A stretch of 64,000 nt of DNA from Serinus canaria. Taxonomy: Eukaryota; Chordata; Aves; Passeriformes; Fringillidae. Below, piece after piece: positions 12,201-26,683 of this stretch. Below the pieces are notes generated by a model. It was given only the letters and a program-made list of their open reading frames with translations. It searched no databases and was not told where the DNA came from. Location: assembly GCF_022539315.1 (NCBI RefSeq), contig NC_066315.1, positions 23,349,649 to 23,413,648 of the forward strand. The letters are read 5' to 3'. Positions within the stretch are counted from its first letter, which is position 1. Each line of letters begins with the position of its first letter. Made by a program: the position numbers and the translations under genes.

Positions 12201-15200
12201 TATGAAGTTTTCTTGTTCCTCTTTGTTTGGGATTAATCCACCCTTGAATTACTCAGCTTGCTAAGTGATCTGAGGCTTCCTACTGATTCTGAGTAGGTTT
12301 GTCACCGACTGTGCTGAAATGTGTCTTCAGACTATTAAACACACATGTTCTGTTACAAATTCCTGTCAGAAATTTCTAAAGCCAGCCTAGCTAGTGCAAA
12401 ATACCCACGGGACGGTTGAGAAGACAGCAAGAGCAATATTTTTTGGAATGGATTCTTACCGCACCTATTGGGCATCTAATCTGTTTAGTGGTTTGTGGAC
12501 TGAAGGCCAAGAAGAAGATACATATGAGGTTGAATCTCGTGTGCCTTTGCCATATCCTTTTCCTTTCACCGAACACTTGGATGAGAATAATTCTGTAGTT
12601 GTAAATACTTCAATTTTTCACTTCAGCCACAAAAAAAATGGGCACATTTTGAAAGTTGTCTCTAAAATCTCATTGCCTACACCTCCCTATTCAGTAAGTA
12701 TACAAGTGTTTTAAAGAAATTATGCTTAAATAGAAGAGAATGCAGTGAAAAATTATATAAACTTGTCTCTATTATTAAAATTGTACTGCTGAGAGGCCCT
12801 TTTCCTAGTCAGTTTTCAGTGGGCACTGAAGTGGGCACTTAATTATACAATTCTCTGGTCATTTCTAACAAGAAATTTATCAGACACAGAAATATGTTAA
12901 ATTCCAGATATTTGAGATCTCATTTTAAAGCACTTCAGTGTTACTGCATTTCATTTTTCTCACTGAAGGTAATTCAAAATGGGGGAGAGACTGCAGTCAA
13001 AGCTGTTCCCTTTAACTTTGGTGCACTGACTAGTAACAGTAACTAGCACAAGCTGGCAGCTTGCTTTCTGCGATCCTGTGGAGAAATTGTTGATTTTAAA
13101 AAATCGTGTTTGTGTTTGTACTTCTTTTTGGTTTTGTCCTGTGATATTTTTAATAATACTTTGTATTTTTGTTATATAATAATTTGTACTTTTTGTTATT
13201 ACGAAAAAAAGCTAGAGAATAATTTCTGTCGTGAGTTTTAACCAAAAAAAAATCTCATGCATTTCAGGAAACCACCTTTACAGTTGTCTCTGTACAGTAA
13301 ATCTATCATATGTTACCTTTTATCCAAGGTGGGTCTTTCATTAAGCACTTGAAAATATAAGGATAAAGGAAGGGTGTGCTGTGATTTTTAAAAATGTTTC
13401 AAACTAGTGCAGATAGTTGCAGTATTTAGATCTTTCTTTAACTCTTGTCAGAAAAAATAATTAACATGAACATATTAATGATGCCCATCTGAAAAGAAAT
13501 GCTGTAGAAAAGAAATTGAGTATTTAAATTCAATGTATTGTAAAAGGGAATGTATTGATGACTCAGATTTTATTTTCAAAGCGTAAGTGGGTAATTTTGT
13601 GTGCATTGTTCTATTTAATGTTCCTTGACCCATTTTTCTGAGTTTTTAAAGCAAACTCCTCTTAAGCATGATCTCAGCGGGACTTAGTGAGAAAGCTTTT
13701 ATATTTTAAGAAATCAAGAGACAGAATAATTTATAGAAAGTGTAGATGTTACTATCTTTCAAATGTCTGCCAATAACCAGAATATTAGAAAGTAAAAAAA
13801 CCCAAAAATAAAACACCAAAAAACCAAAGGAACAGAAAATATGTTTTGTGTAACCAAAACATTTTGTGTAATCAAAACTTCTAACAATGTTTAATCTTTA
13901 TGCATTATTTTCCTTTTGTAATTCTAGTTTTAATTAGTTTTGAAATTATCATTTTGGATATGTCTAAACTGTAAATATGCAATTTCACGTGACAGGGTTT
14001 TCCAGTACTGCAGGATAGTAGCACAGTGAAACTGTGCTGCATCCGTGTTAGTACACGTTAAATATTAACCCACCAGACAAGTGAAGAATAAAAAAGATCA
14101 TTAGTAATTCTGCTAGGTTGACACTGTTGGAAGAAGCATTGCTTTACTCCCTTGTTGGTTGAAATGTGCAGTACTCTGAAAATTCACATTTTCCTGCTGT
14201 TCTCATCAATCTTCACGTTAAAGAGAAAAAGAGGAGAAGCACCGTTTCAGTCAATTTATAATAAGGATTCTGCCAGTTTTATACAATGTGTTTTGGCCAT
14301 TCTAAGTGTATGGTGAGTGGTTGCTTACTCGTATTTAGTTCAAAACTCGTGTAAACAAAGGTGAATCTAGTGTAAACTCCTAAATCAGGAATTACCGGAA
14401 CAAAGACACGGATTTAGCCAGGTGGCTCATGGAGTTCACTCTACTGACAAAGTCTGTTTGCTTAGACTTTTATAAGTCACTCTTCATCTTGTGTTCTGCA
14501 AATGAGTGTTCAATAAAGATTTTATCAAATGTTTAGTGAGGCTTCCCATCACACTGTAAAGAAACTGTGAATGAAAGAGGAGTAATAGAGTTGGTGTTTA
14601 TCTAATTTCTGTAATTTTTTTCCTGTGATAGCTTGAACATGCTAAAATTACTCAGACAGAACTCATGCGAGAGTCCTTCAAGAAGCAACAAGAGGCCACA
14701 GAATTTATCAGGTATCAGGAAGAGCTACAAGAACGTCTCAATGAGGAAACCAAAGCCAGAGAGCAGTTGGCTTTGGAGCTTAGCAAAGCTGAAGGTGAGT
14801 AGCTTTTTTTGTGAGTTGTTGGACTTTGCACATACTTCCTTATTAATTGGGTAAAGAAATAGCGAATTTGATCAATTTCTTTGTAAATTTTGAAATGTTA
14901 TCAGCCTTCTGGATAATTATGGTCATGATGACCTCTGGAGGTCCCTACCAACATGAACCATACTGTGATTCTGTTTTCCAGTTTTGACTCACTTACTGTC
15001 TGAAAATATGCATGACAATGTTAAAAATAATAGATTTTGTATATGTTTGGATCCTCAAAATTAATTTATTTCATCATAACATGTTTGTGCAGACAAGCTT
15101 AAATGTTAACAGCTTAAAATCCTAAATAGTTGTGGCTCCAAGGTACCTCTGAAGATCAACTATTCCTGCCCCTTGCTCAAAGCAAGGTCAGGTAGAGCAG

Positions 15201-18200
15201 CTTGCCTAGGACCCTGTTTCAGGTTTTGAATATCCACAGCCTCTCTAAGTGGCTGTTCCAGTGTCCAGCTAGCATCAATGAGGGGAAAGGAAAAAATGCC
15301 AAACTTATTTTCATATGTTGAATTGCACTTTCTTGTATTTCAGTTTGTGTCTGCTGCCTCTTGTCTGTTGCCTCTTGACCTTGACACAGAATCTTTATTC
15401 TGAATATGATAATATGGTGGTGATATGTTTCAGTTTGCACTGTTTGAAGTGATCTTTTAAAAAGTGTATTTGCAACCGCATAAAGGAAGCAATTAAAAAT
15501 TATAGCATCTTAGAACAGGGGAAATCTAATAATCTCTTCTGATATCAGGAACATATGTTCAAATCTGGCCGACAGTTAATTTGTTCTCTTGTTTTGATAG
15601 GTCAATGTTTTGTAGCCACCCAACATTTCTGTCATTATATCTGATTAGCATCTGGAAAATATGCAAAAAGCACCTGCTCCATAGATGGGATCTCTGTAGT
15701 AGTAAGCAGAAAGATATTTTTGATAGTTTTGAATATCAGCAGACTTCTCTTTTCCAAAGTGGGAGCATAGAGTGAAGTTTGATAGGCAAATGTTACTCCT
15801 GGAGAATTCTACCCTGCCAGGCTTCCTCTTCTTTTTACACAGACAGATAATCCATCATGATTTCACATGCTATTAATAGCTGGGACATACATAAGCTGAA
15901 AAGCAGTGCAGATTTCTAAGCCATGTGTCTAAAACGTGGTGTGAGGGACAGTCGATGGCCTGTCAGTTCATGCAGCATAAATGTTGTTTATCAGCAGCAG
16001 CAGTACTGGCTGCAACAATTCAGTAGCTTTAGCTACTGTACATTCAGTAGCTTTAGCAGAAAGGATGAAAATTTATTTCAGAGGGAATAGATTAAAAACT
16101 GAAATAGGCATTATTACTGGTGGGTTTTTTTCAAGAATAAATTAAGAGTAAAAAAAGATTGTTTAGAACGCATCTTAACATGATGCAAAAATATGAAGAT
16201 ATGAACTCTTCCACAAGATATAAATGACTAAGAAGTTATATTCTGACACAGATGTGTTACCCCGTTCACAGGGGTCCCATGATGAGGGAAGAGACGACAA
16301 AGTTGACTCCATGTATCGGAAGGCTTGATTTATTATTATATGATAGATAATATATAAAAACTATACTAAAAGAATAGAGAGAAGGATTTCACTACATGCT
16401 ATGCTAAGAATAGACAAAGAATCTGTAAACTAAACTCTTCTCAGACGGAGACCAGCCGGACAGGTGTTCTGTGATAGGCTCTTAATTGCAAACAGCCTGA
16501 CGGGGCCAATCACAGACCTCCCCTGTTGCATTCCACAGCAGCAGATAAGAATTGTTTACAGTTTGTTCCTGAGGCGTCTCAGCTCTCAGGAGAGGAAAAA
16601 TCCTAAGTAAAGGATTTTTCATAAAACATGTCGGTGACACAGATGGAGTTACAAAATGTTTAGTAGTGAAGAATTTCAGAATATAGGCAGCTATATGTTG
16701 CTGCTTTCTTTGGAGGATAGTATTTTGTCTTGATAGAAATTTTATTTACAAATCTTGAATAAAATTAAGTAAAAATGCCTAATATCTTAGAACAGAATGG
16801 CTTTGTTGATATGGTTCATGAACAGTTTTAGAATATGAGAGAGAATTAGATGTTAGTGTTAGCCTTTGCTAAATAGATTGCACAGTTGTAAATTAGGTGC
16901 ATTTGAAATCAGTGCACTTTCAAATGACTGGCACCTTCTTTTGTTGGTGTTGATATAACAAAACAAAGATGTCAGAACTCCTTTTATTTGATTTCTGCCC
17001 ATCGAACTGAGTTATGGGCATACTCTGACAAACTACATTCTTTTATTGAGTTCCTTAGGTATGCAGAGCAGTGTCTTAGTTCATTATACATCTGATGGTA
17101 CTCTGTCTTCTTTGGAGATTAAATGTGTCATTTGTGATCATTTCTTTCTTACCACAAAAACTGCTGCAGCTGAGACATTTTCTAACCTCTTGTGTTTTAG
17201 TGGTGTCAGATATGACTCATCTGATGTGATGGAAAAGCTAATGCAAATTTGTTCACTGAACTCTGACAATTTTCATTACATCTCAAAAAAAAAAACCAAA
17301 AAAAACCAAAACCTGGCAGAAGTAAATACCGCAACATGTGATTTTAGCAGACGTCACAACTTTTTTGTGGGAGTATGCATTCCATTTAACCTGGGAATGC
17401 CCTCTCAACCTCAAATCTGTTAAATTCATTATGAACAGCATCTGATATGGTGGTAATAACCACTGAAGTTTGTATTGTCTCAAAGTTTTGAAATGTTATA
17501 AATGATGTTACTCATTCTGTATTTTCTGTTTCAATATCCAGTCCTGTGTGTTCAGTCCTATGTGTTCTCTGTGAATTCAAATATAAAAAGAAAAGATGGG
17601 TCTACATGGTTAATGAATGTAAATACTTTTAGTTTTTCTACATTCTCAAAACAGGCTAAAATCCATTTTAATACTGATTCAAGACTGGATTTATAGTGAT
17701 TTATACTGAATTTGTTTAAATTTCTTATTTCTCCTGTATTTATTAAAATCATATTTTTCCTTGGCTTTGGAGTTCCTGTTTGCTCCAGAGGTTTTGTGCT
17801 GAGTAAAAATTAAGAGCTATATTTGGTGTTCTGGTGCCTTTCCTGTAATTTGTTCATGATGAAATGCTAGGAAGGGCAGGAGTAGAAATTGTCAGGTGTT
17901 GAGCATCTAACAGATGTGTGCATGCATGTCAGAATACAATAGTGATTTCAACAAGAAAAAATTGGTTTTGATTGTCTATTACATCTGATGTTTTACAGGC
18001 CTCATTGATGGTTATGCAGATGAGAAAGCATTTCTGGAAAAACAACTCCAGGAAAAAATAGATGTAATTGACCATCTAGAGCAAGAGCTGCTGCGTACAG
18101 GTAACAAATTGCAGGAGTTAGAGGCTGAACAGCAGCAGGTCCAGGAAGAAAAGGAATTACTCTCCAGACAGAAGGACGCCATGAGAGCAGAGGCGGGGCC

Positions 18201-21200
18201 AGTAGAGCAGCGTATGTATTCATCACAATCTTTCTATGAGATTTGCTTATACTTCCAAAAAAATAATAAGTGGTCTTGGCAAAGGCTTCTCCCCATTGCC
18301 TTTGTGATCCTTAACAAAAATGTGATAGGGCCAATTGTGGCATTTTCACACCTATTGCCTAATGTTGGCATGATAACTTTTCTTGATTTTTAAACATGAA
18401 GTGACTGAGTTTTTAGAAATGTTAAGAAATTACAGTTGGTCTTTAAGCCAGAAGAAGCTTTATCTCCAAAAATCTGCTTTCATTTAGATTACCACTGGAA
18501 ATGGAATAGCAACAATGGATAAAAATACTGTCTAAATGTTTTACAAACTTAAAAACAGGCTAGGAAGCATACCTACCAGAACGTGGTTGCACTACATGTG
18601 ATATCTGTATTTATTTTAGTCACAGAATATAAATTTTTTCTAATAAATTCCTCTTTCAGGGAAGAATAGCACAACAGTTGCATGATAAGGAAAGCCTTTT
18701 ATCTACCAGTAATGAAAACTTTCAGCCCTGATGGTGAAAATTTTAGATATATACCATGTCAGTATAATCTAACTAACTGCTTACTCAAAAAAGCATTCAC
18801 CCTCATGAAGTAAAAGTGTCTTTTAATTCTTCCTTAAACTAATAACTGAAATTAATATTTCATGTTTGAGAGGGGAAGAAAATGAGAACTCTAGTGTTTT
18901 AAGAAGTACTGATCATTCAAGGATTGCAGTGCTTACATTTTAAATAGCAGGATGAAGTAATAATAAATTTTTAGAAGTTTATTCCACTTTATAATGTTGC
19001 CATTTTTATAGATTGCACATCTTGTGTATTTGCAATTTCCTGCAATTTTCTGTAACAATGAAATTTTAAGAACAACCTGCTGCTTCCTACTCTGTAATGA
19101 GGAAGATCCGTATCTATGATTCCACTTTAGTTATTTTTGTATGGTTTAGGCTTCTAAATATAATTAAGTTATTTTCATGTTTAAGAGTTGTAAGGACAAA
19201 CAATTCTATAAATGTGTAGGTACTTATATCATGCATACCAGAATAACTTGTCACATTCCCTCAGTTATCTCAACAACTTTGTCATTAAATGCCACATCTA
19301 TCTTTGGCTTCATTTTCTCTTACATTGTTGCACCACGAGAAAACTATAGCTGGCATGTGAATTACTTTGCTTCTTTTTTTTGTTTTCTCTCTCTCTATTC
19401 TCCTAGGCCTAGTAGATGCTGCAATCGATGCAGCTTCCCAAGCAGGTGTGTTTGTATGTTGCATGGCCAATCTGTAACTGGGTGGAAGACTTACACGTAC
19501 TGACATTGTTAATCAGGATTATTGGGCTTTTGGCTTACTGACGTTACTTGTAATTCTTACTGGCCTGCAGCTTTGATGTTGTATTTCATACTCAGTTCTA
19601 CATTTTGCTAACAACATTTCTTATAATTTCTAAGCATAATAAGTAAATTCATCAATAACCATCATCTTATTCACCTATGAATTACAGTTACTTAGATGGT
19701 ATTTGAGAGATATTTTTGTAGTCTTTTATTTCTTTTTATTTCCAAATACAGCTGAGTCATTCACTGTGATAATTAAACATCTTATTATATTGATACATAA
19801 TGGTTACCTAGAATTGATTAAATACGATGTAAGATGATGGTGCCTGAAGGATCTTTCTTCTGTAGTGAAAGTAAATTTTATTGTTTCTGTCTAAATATCA
19901 ATCCTGTTTTTAAGATTCTCCAAAAGTAAGTGCACTTTGCTGTTTGGGTTTTACCTCAAGGGGTTCATGTGATTATTTAATAGGCACTTCAGTGGGCTGT
20001 GGCTAAAGAGTCTTAGAGTGGTTTGGGGCTTTCCAGTGTATGTGCTTGCTGGCTTTTTCATGATGACTCAAAATTGGGCATTCATGCAGTCACTGATTTT
20101 GCAAGCTCCAGTTGCAGGTCAGTAATTTTCCTCTCTGTCTGCCCAGCAGCCTCGCTAAGTCTTTCAGTATTTCCCTCGAATTATTTATATGTATCACATT
20201 AAATAATGGAATCTGGGAGTGGATTGATTTTACTGGCAATGGGGATGAGAAGAGGGTTGGGTTTTCCGTACATCACTGTTAATTCCTGTGCTGACTCTAG
20301 CTGTGGTTTGACCCCATACATTTTCTTTTCTTTCTAATTGTACAAAGGCCTTTTAATTGATATGAAAGTTAAACAGGGGAGTGCTCTGATGCAGCTTCAG
20401 TAACAGTCCTTTGAAGACTGCCTAAAGAGTAGTAATACTAATATGAATTTGCTTCAGTCAGTATCATGATTATTTCTCAGAAGAAAATATATTTTCAAAA
20501 AAAAGAAAAATAGTAAAAACCCAAGCCAGTTCACATCCTTCTGCAGATTACAGCATGGATATCTTGGGGAGTGGTCTTGCTTCATAACATTGCTTACTAT
20601 TTGTATCTAAAAGTAGTGATGCTTTTATTATACTCAGAATTACTGGAGGAAACAGAAAAGCTAATGAAGGAAAAAATTGAAGTACAACGTCAAGCTGAAA
20701 AAGAGCACGATGACCTTCAGAAGCAAGTTAAAGTCTTGGAAATAGACTTGGAAGAACAAGTCAGTCGTTTCATAGAGCTAGAACGAGAGAAAAATGAAGA
20801 ACTAATGGACTTAAGGCAGCAAAACCAGGCCTTGGAGAAGCAGCTGGAGAAAACAAGAAAATTTCTAGATGTAAGTATGCTAAAAGGCAGATATCATGAA
20901 GATGTGGGGTGTGTAGCACTGCTACTGAAGTTTGGTTCAGGGAGAAATGCTAATTTTTTTCAGATTTTGAGCAAACATAGGTAGATGATAGCAAACATCA
21001 GCCCTGTTTTAGGTTCCAGCCCAAGAATTTAATAATATTTTAAAAGTTGAAAATTAATTGAAAGTGCTTGCTTAGGACAGCTCTGTATTTCAAGTGATTT
21101 ATAGCTCTTTTTTTCTGATGGCTTTTCATAATATTAACCCAGAGCTAACTTTTGTTTTTAATTTCTATTTTTTATTTATGTATTTATTAAAGACAAACTG

Positions 21201-24200
21201 TAGGGAAGAAATCATAAAATATTTGCTTGCTGTCGTTTGTGTGGTGTGCCTGGAACAGAAGAAACAAATCTTCCATTTTTGTGAAATACTACTTGACGTG
21301 TCTGTGCTGTGCTAATTTTTTGATTAAAAATTGGTTCATTTTTTGATTAAAAATATGAAATTTACTGCCCCAAATGATTAAGATGTTAATGGTATCTGCA
21401 ATAGGTTCTGCTACCTTATAAATTCTGATATTGCTGTTACCAGCCTCATATGAATGCAAGTTAGAAGTGTTGACACTTGGTGTATCCACATAATTTCTTA
21501 ACTTTCAGGAGCAAGCAATTGACCGAGAGCATGAGAGAGATGTATTCCAGCAAGAGATTCAGAAGCTGGAACAGCAGCTTAAGATTCCACAAAGGAGTCA
21601 GCCTGTCAATGAACATCAAACCAGAGAGGTAACACATTTTGTTACTTGTACTCAATTAATATAAATGACAAGTTGACTGCTTTTAAGATATTATAATGAA
21701 GCTATTTTATGGTGTACCTACTCTGCATCCATTTGCAAGCCAGGAAAGTAAATTTATAGAGATTGAAGGTGTTTCAGGAAAGTGGTGGAATCGTGTTTGG
21801 GGGGTTTTTTTAGCCTGTTTGGTTTTAGTAGCAGACATACAGAAACTTCTTGACTTTCAATAAGGCTCTCTCCTGAGAGCCAAACTTAACTTAGAAAATC
21901 CACTGTTCTCAAGAGTTTGTGGAAACATTCAAGGCTATTTTAGCAATTTTACATGTTCTTATGGGTTTTTTCGACATCCTGTTTTTATAGCACAGATACA
22001 CCACTGAGGGAATCGAGTTACTGAGGTTTAACACCTGTTGGCACTGAAACAAATGTAGTGACTGTAGAACAGCAGCTCAAGGGAATCACAGAAAGCTCTT
22101 AGACTCAGCAAAATCAAGTGGCAGCAGTGTAAATGCTATTTATTATAATGGTTTTGCAGATTTTGTTTGATGAACTGTTAGTCAAATAAATTACATTTTA
22201 TTTTTTTGGGGTTTTCTTGTGTGCTGCTTTTTGATCAAGGCTGATACTTTTGCATTATTTTGTTACTTGATTTTCGGTATTAAAATGCCCTCTTTTATGT
22301 TAGACTATCATTTTCAAATCAAAGGTATTCCTGGAGTAGTTCAGTTGCTGTCATTCAATTCTTCAATATTAGCAATATTTAGTATTCTGTATTACATGAA
22401 ATAGAGGAAGGTGTCCCTACCTGTGGCAGGTGTATTGGAACTGGGTGACCTTTAAGGTCCCTTCAAACCAAAACCATTTTATGACTCTAGGCTGTAGTTT
22501 AGGACCACAGACAGTAATAGGACATACATTTCTGTATGTGAGATGAGCGTGTCAAACTACCTACCTATTTGGAATTTGCAGGTTTAGAATGGTGTTTCAT
22601 TGGGTTTCTAAATATATTTTAGTACAAAGATTTGTATGAAATATGACAGTGTTCATTTAGTACTATGGGATATGGTTGTAATCAGCCTCTGTGAACAATG
22701 AATCATCTGCAATTAGCTGGATACATGTTAAACAAAACATAGAGAGCAATTCTACATTTATTTCCTTCTGTTGCACATTCCTCTCCTGCTGATATTTTAC
22801 ACAGATGGAGGTGGCTCTAGCACAATTAATTTTCCTGAGTCCAGGATGTTAATTTTCAGTTCATTTTGTTATGTGTCTGTTGATTATTTTTGGCATGGAT
22901 AGCATATGAATTCTTGGTTAAAATTCTCACATTAAAAAAATCCTCCCAAGAAAAGTTCAAATTTGATCGCAAAATAAAAATTGTCCTATTTGTTCAGAAT
23001 CTATATATAAAAATCACCCTGATTTATATGTACATGTACACATATGTGTACACTCTTAAGATGGCAGATAAGCTACAATGGAAATTGAAAGCATGCTGTA
23101 AAGACATGCTTTAACTGTGATTAAAATTTTGAGATTTGTACTTGATCTTTTTAAATTAGAATGTTTTAATAGGTAGAAAAAGAGTACAATAATGTCTGCA
23201 AGCACTACAGGTGTAGGAGCTGGTTTAGATATAGGTTATGTTAATGTGATACAATAGAAATTATAGATGGGATTTTCAATAATGTATTAGATTTACATTT
23301 ATCTTACCAAATGCAGTACATATTCTTACTATATTGTGTATTTTGATGTCACAATGTTCCTTGAAATATTTTGTAAATATCCATATTTTAATTATTTATC
23401 ATGCTTTTGAGAGAGCTGTTTTATTTTTCACAGTTGCTTATTTTTTAAAATCCTCTTCTGCTTTGAGGGAATGCCATGACCATTTTTGGTTGACAACTAA
23501 ATTTGTTTCTTACTGTTGTTTCAGCTTTGTCAACTTATTCCAGAGAGGGTTGTCATAGAGTCTGCTCCAGACTTGATTTTTATTTTTCCATTTCTCTCTC
23601 AGGACTTTTCTGAGGTCACTTCAGACTGTGATGTTGCTCATGGATGGATAACATCAATAATACCATCCTGTTAGCTTTATGTTCTGGTCCTCTTCTCTCC
23701 TATCTTTTGAAATGCTTTGAGTCTTCTACCTTTTGGCTACATCGTAACTTCATAATTGTAAATACTGAAATCAGTTTCTTGAGTGGGACAAAGATTACTT
23801 TCCCTGTCTCTTGCTCAATTACTCAGGCCTCATCGCTGTACATCATACTATGGATTTGTTATGCATCTTTCTTATCTGTAATTTCAATTAATAATTTCTG
23901 AAATACAGCTAGAAATGGATAGATAGTACTATCTCTGCTACTTTAGTTAATCTTTTAATATGTTGCTTCTGACCTACTGAGATTCAGAATGTTCAGTCCC
24001 CATAGAAAGTGAATTTATTACATCCATGACATCTCTTTTGTCCCATTTAAGGAACACAGCAAAAAAACTAAGCTTCCTGTCTTTTTTGATTTAAGTATAG
24101 CTATTCTCTTCAGTGTTAAAGATTCATTGAGTTTTAGGATATTCCTTTATGTCACTAATCAGCTTCTTCTTTTGAATAATTTTGTCACAGATTTTTAGAA

Positions 24201-26595
24201 CTATGATTATCCCCTGAGACAAATAGCTTCTTGACCATAGGGTCAAGACATTCCATCCATAGGTGTTAAAGGCATCATTTTAGTGGGCTGCATAGGGATG
24301 TTGTACTGCTTGCTTTTAACTGACTGCAGAGTCTGAAGGCTTCAGAAGAACAAGATCAGATCTATGAGTAGGTGGTGTGGCACAGAACATACCACTTCTT
24401 AAATAATGCTGTTTGTATTTGTTGGATGTAGTACCACAGTATTCTGACTATATGTTCTGTTTCACCGAAGGAGTAGGACTTTTGTTATGGGAGAAAAAGA
24501 GGAATATTTTCTTCCTGTCAGAAATGCATGGTGTTGCTATTGCTAGCCAACCCTGCCAGTGCAGTACAATATAATAATCTTGCCATCTTGTCATCAGGTT
24601 GAACAGTTAACAAATCATCTCAAAGAAAAAACAGACAAATGCAGTGAGCTTTTGCTCTCTAAGGAGCAGCTTCAGAGAGATGTACAAGAACGAAATGAAG
24701 AAATTGAGAAGCTAGAATGCAGGATAAGAGAACTGGAACAAGCCTTAATCATCAGTGCAGACCACTTGCAAAAGGTATTGCTTGGTTGAAATTTATCAAG
24801 GATTTGCTGCTTTCTTATTTCCCTGAGACCAAAATAGTGTATTTTTTTAATCTGATAACTATTACTAATCATTCTATTTATAGGTGGAGGAAAGGAAACA
24901 GTTTGGCACCATCATAGTAAAGGGAGAGTTACCTCTTGAAGTACAACTGCAAGCTGAACGAGAAGCTGTGGACAGAAAGGAAAAGGAGGTAAAATGCCTG
25001 TAAAAATATCCATCTTTCCACTTAGATCTTGGTTTGTCAGATTTTGCTTTTTGTTGAGCTTAGTGAACTGTACAGATGAATTTTTTCACAGTTAGAGAGA
25101 GACAGCAGTCCAAATCCCTTTGAAATTCTCTCATGATCCATGATGGTTGTTGTTTTATGTTAATATTTATGACTTGCATGAGTGTTTCTGAAATAGAAAT
25201 TCAGCCCAAGTAAGGAAAACTGATTTTTTTTGTGGTGCTTAAAATTCCATTCAGTTTAAGGACTCAGAATATCACCAAGTACCCATACTTTTGTTTGTGC
25301 ATAGTCAACCAGTTTACTGTAGAGAAATTTATAGCATTTAATTTTTAGTATGGCTTCCTACTCCTTTTCCTGCTCCTTTTGTTGGAAACATAGGTCACGA
25401 ACCTTGAGGAACAATTGGAGCAGTTTCGAGAGGAGCTAGAAAATAAAAATGAAGAAGTTCAGCAGTTGCACATGCAGCTAGAAATTCAGCGAAAGGAGTC
25501 CACTACACACTTGCAGGAACTTGAACAAGAGAACAAATTATTTAAGGTAACTGTGCAACAGAGAAGCCTAAAGATTTAGTCTCCTTCCTTCACAGAAATA
25601 AGTTCTTTGAAAATGCCAAAACATCAAATTCTTTCTCTTTCTCAAGCATTCCACCATTCAACTTGCCAAAATACTAAAAGACTCATGTGATTACTTGTCA
25701 TTCCATGAAATTTGTGTATTTTAGTTCCTACACTTGAAATACTCATACAAGAATATGCAGAAAATGCTATATACAACTGTAACATGTTTTTTTTGGGGGT
25801 TTTTTGGGCAGGATGAAATGGAAATACTAGGTCTAGCTATCCAGAAATCTGAAGATGCTGCCATAAAGGACCATCACTTAGTGGCTGGGAGGCTCGCTCA
25901 CATCATGCAAGAAAAGGACCAGGAAATATATCATCTTCATGAACAAATAGCAAAACTGCAACAGCAACTTGAAGTCACAACTGACAACAAGGTATATACT
26001 TCTGAAATCCATTTCAGTGTCCTACTTTATGCTAGTTTAAAGGGGAAAAAAAACCCCTCTGTCCCTCACCAGTTGCATTATCTTCTATTGCCACCTTAAT
26101 TTAAAAATGCAAATGCTTCTATTTCAAGCAATGCTTTAAATCTAATCTCTTTTTCCTTTTAGTCTCATTTGTGACAGCTGCTTTTTGCTTGGTTTTCTTT
26201 TTAGTTATTCTCTTTTATTTCTGCCTGAGTTCTTGTCTTAAATTCTTCTACATTCCTTGTTCCAATACTTCTGAATATTTAACAGTATTTAGGTAGTTGA
26301 ATTCAATCTCCACATTCATTTAAGCAGCTTCCCTCACATGACTTACATTCAGTGTTGCACTCCAGTGACATCTGCTGGATCATGTTAGATTTTAATGCAT
26401 TTTTAGCAGTTGAACTTCTGAGCTCCATGAGCTTGTGTGAATGCTTTGCTCTGATAGTGGTGTTGGCAACGTCTTCTATCCAATTTCAAGCATGGAGGGG
26501 CAAACAAAATGCTGTGTTTTATTAGAAGAGAGAAAGAAAGAAAGAAAGAAAGAAAGAAAAGAAAGAAAGAAAGAAAGAAAGAAGAAAGAAAGAAA

Positions 26596-26628
<33 letters not shown>

Positions 26629-26645
26629 AGAAAGAAAGAAAGAAA

Positions 26646-26683
<38 letters not shown>

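Noticed and set aside
12391..12576. Minus-strand 61-codon frame opposite the candidate cassette exon
   Set aside because: Its splice context is absent; kept only as a caution that this segment is generally poor in stops.
17046..17423. 125-codon frame in an AKAP9 intron
   Set aside because: No fitting splice sites in AKAP9 phase, an A-run artefact (Lys-rich) inside, and no recognisable homology.
19177..19503. 108-codon frame in an AKAP9 intron
   Set aside because: No compatible acceptor or donor pair in phase, and the composition looks random.
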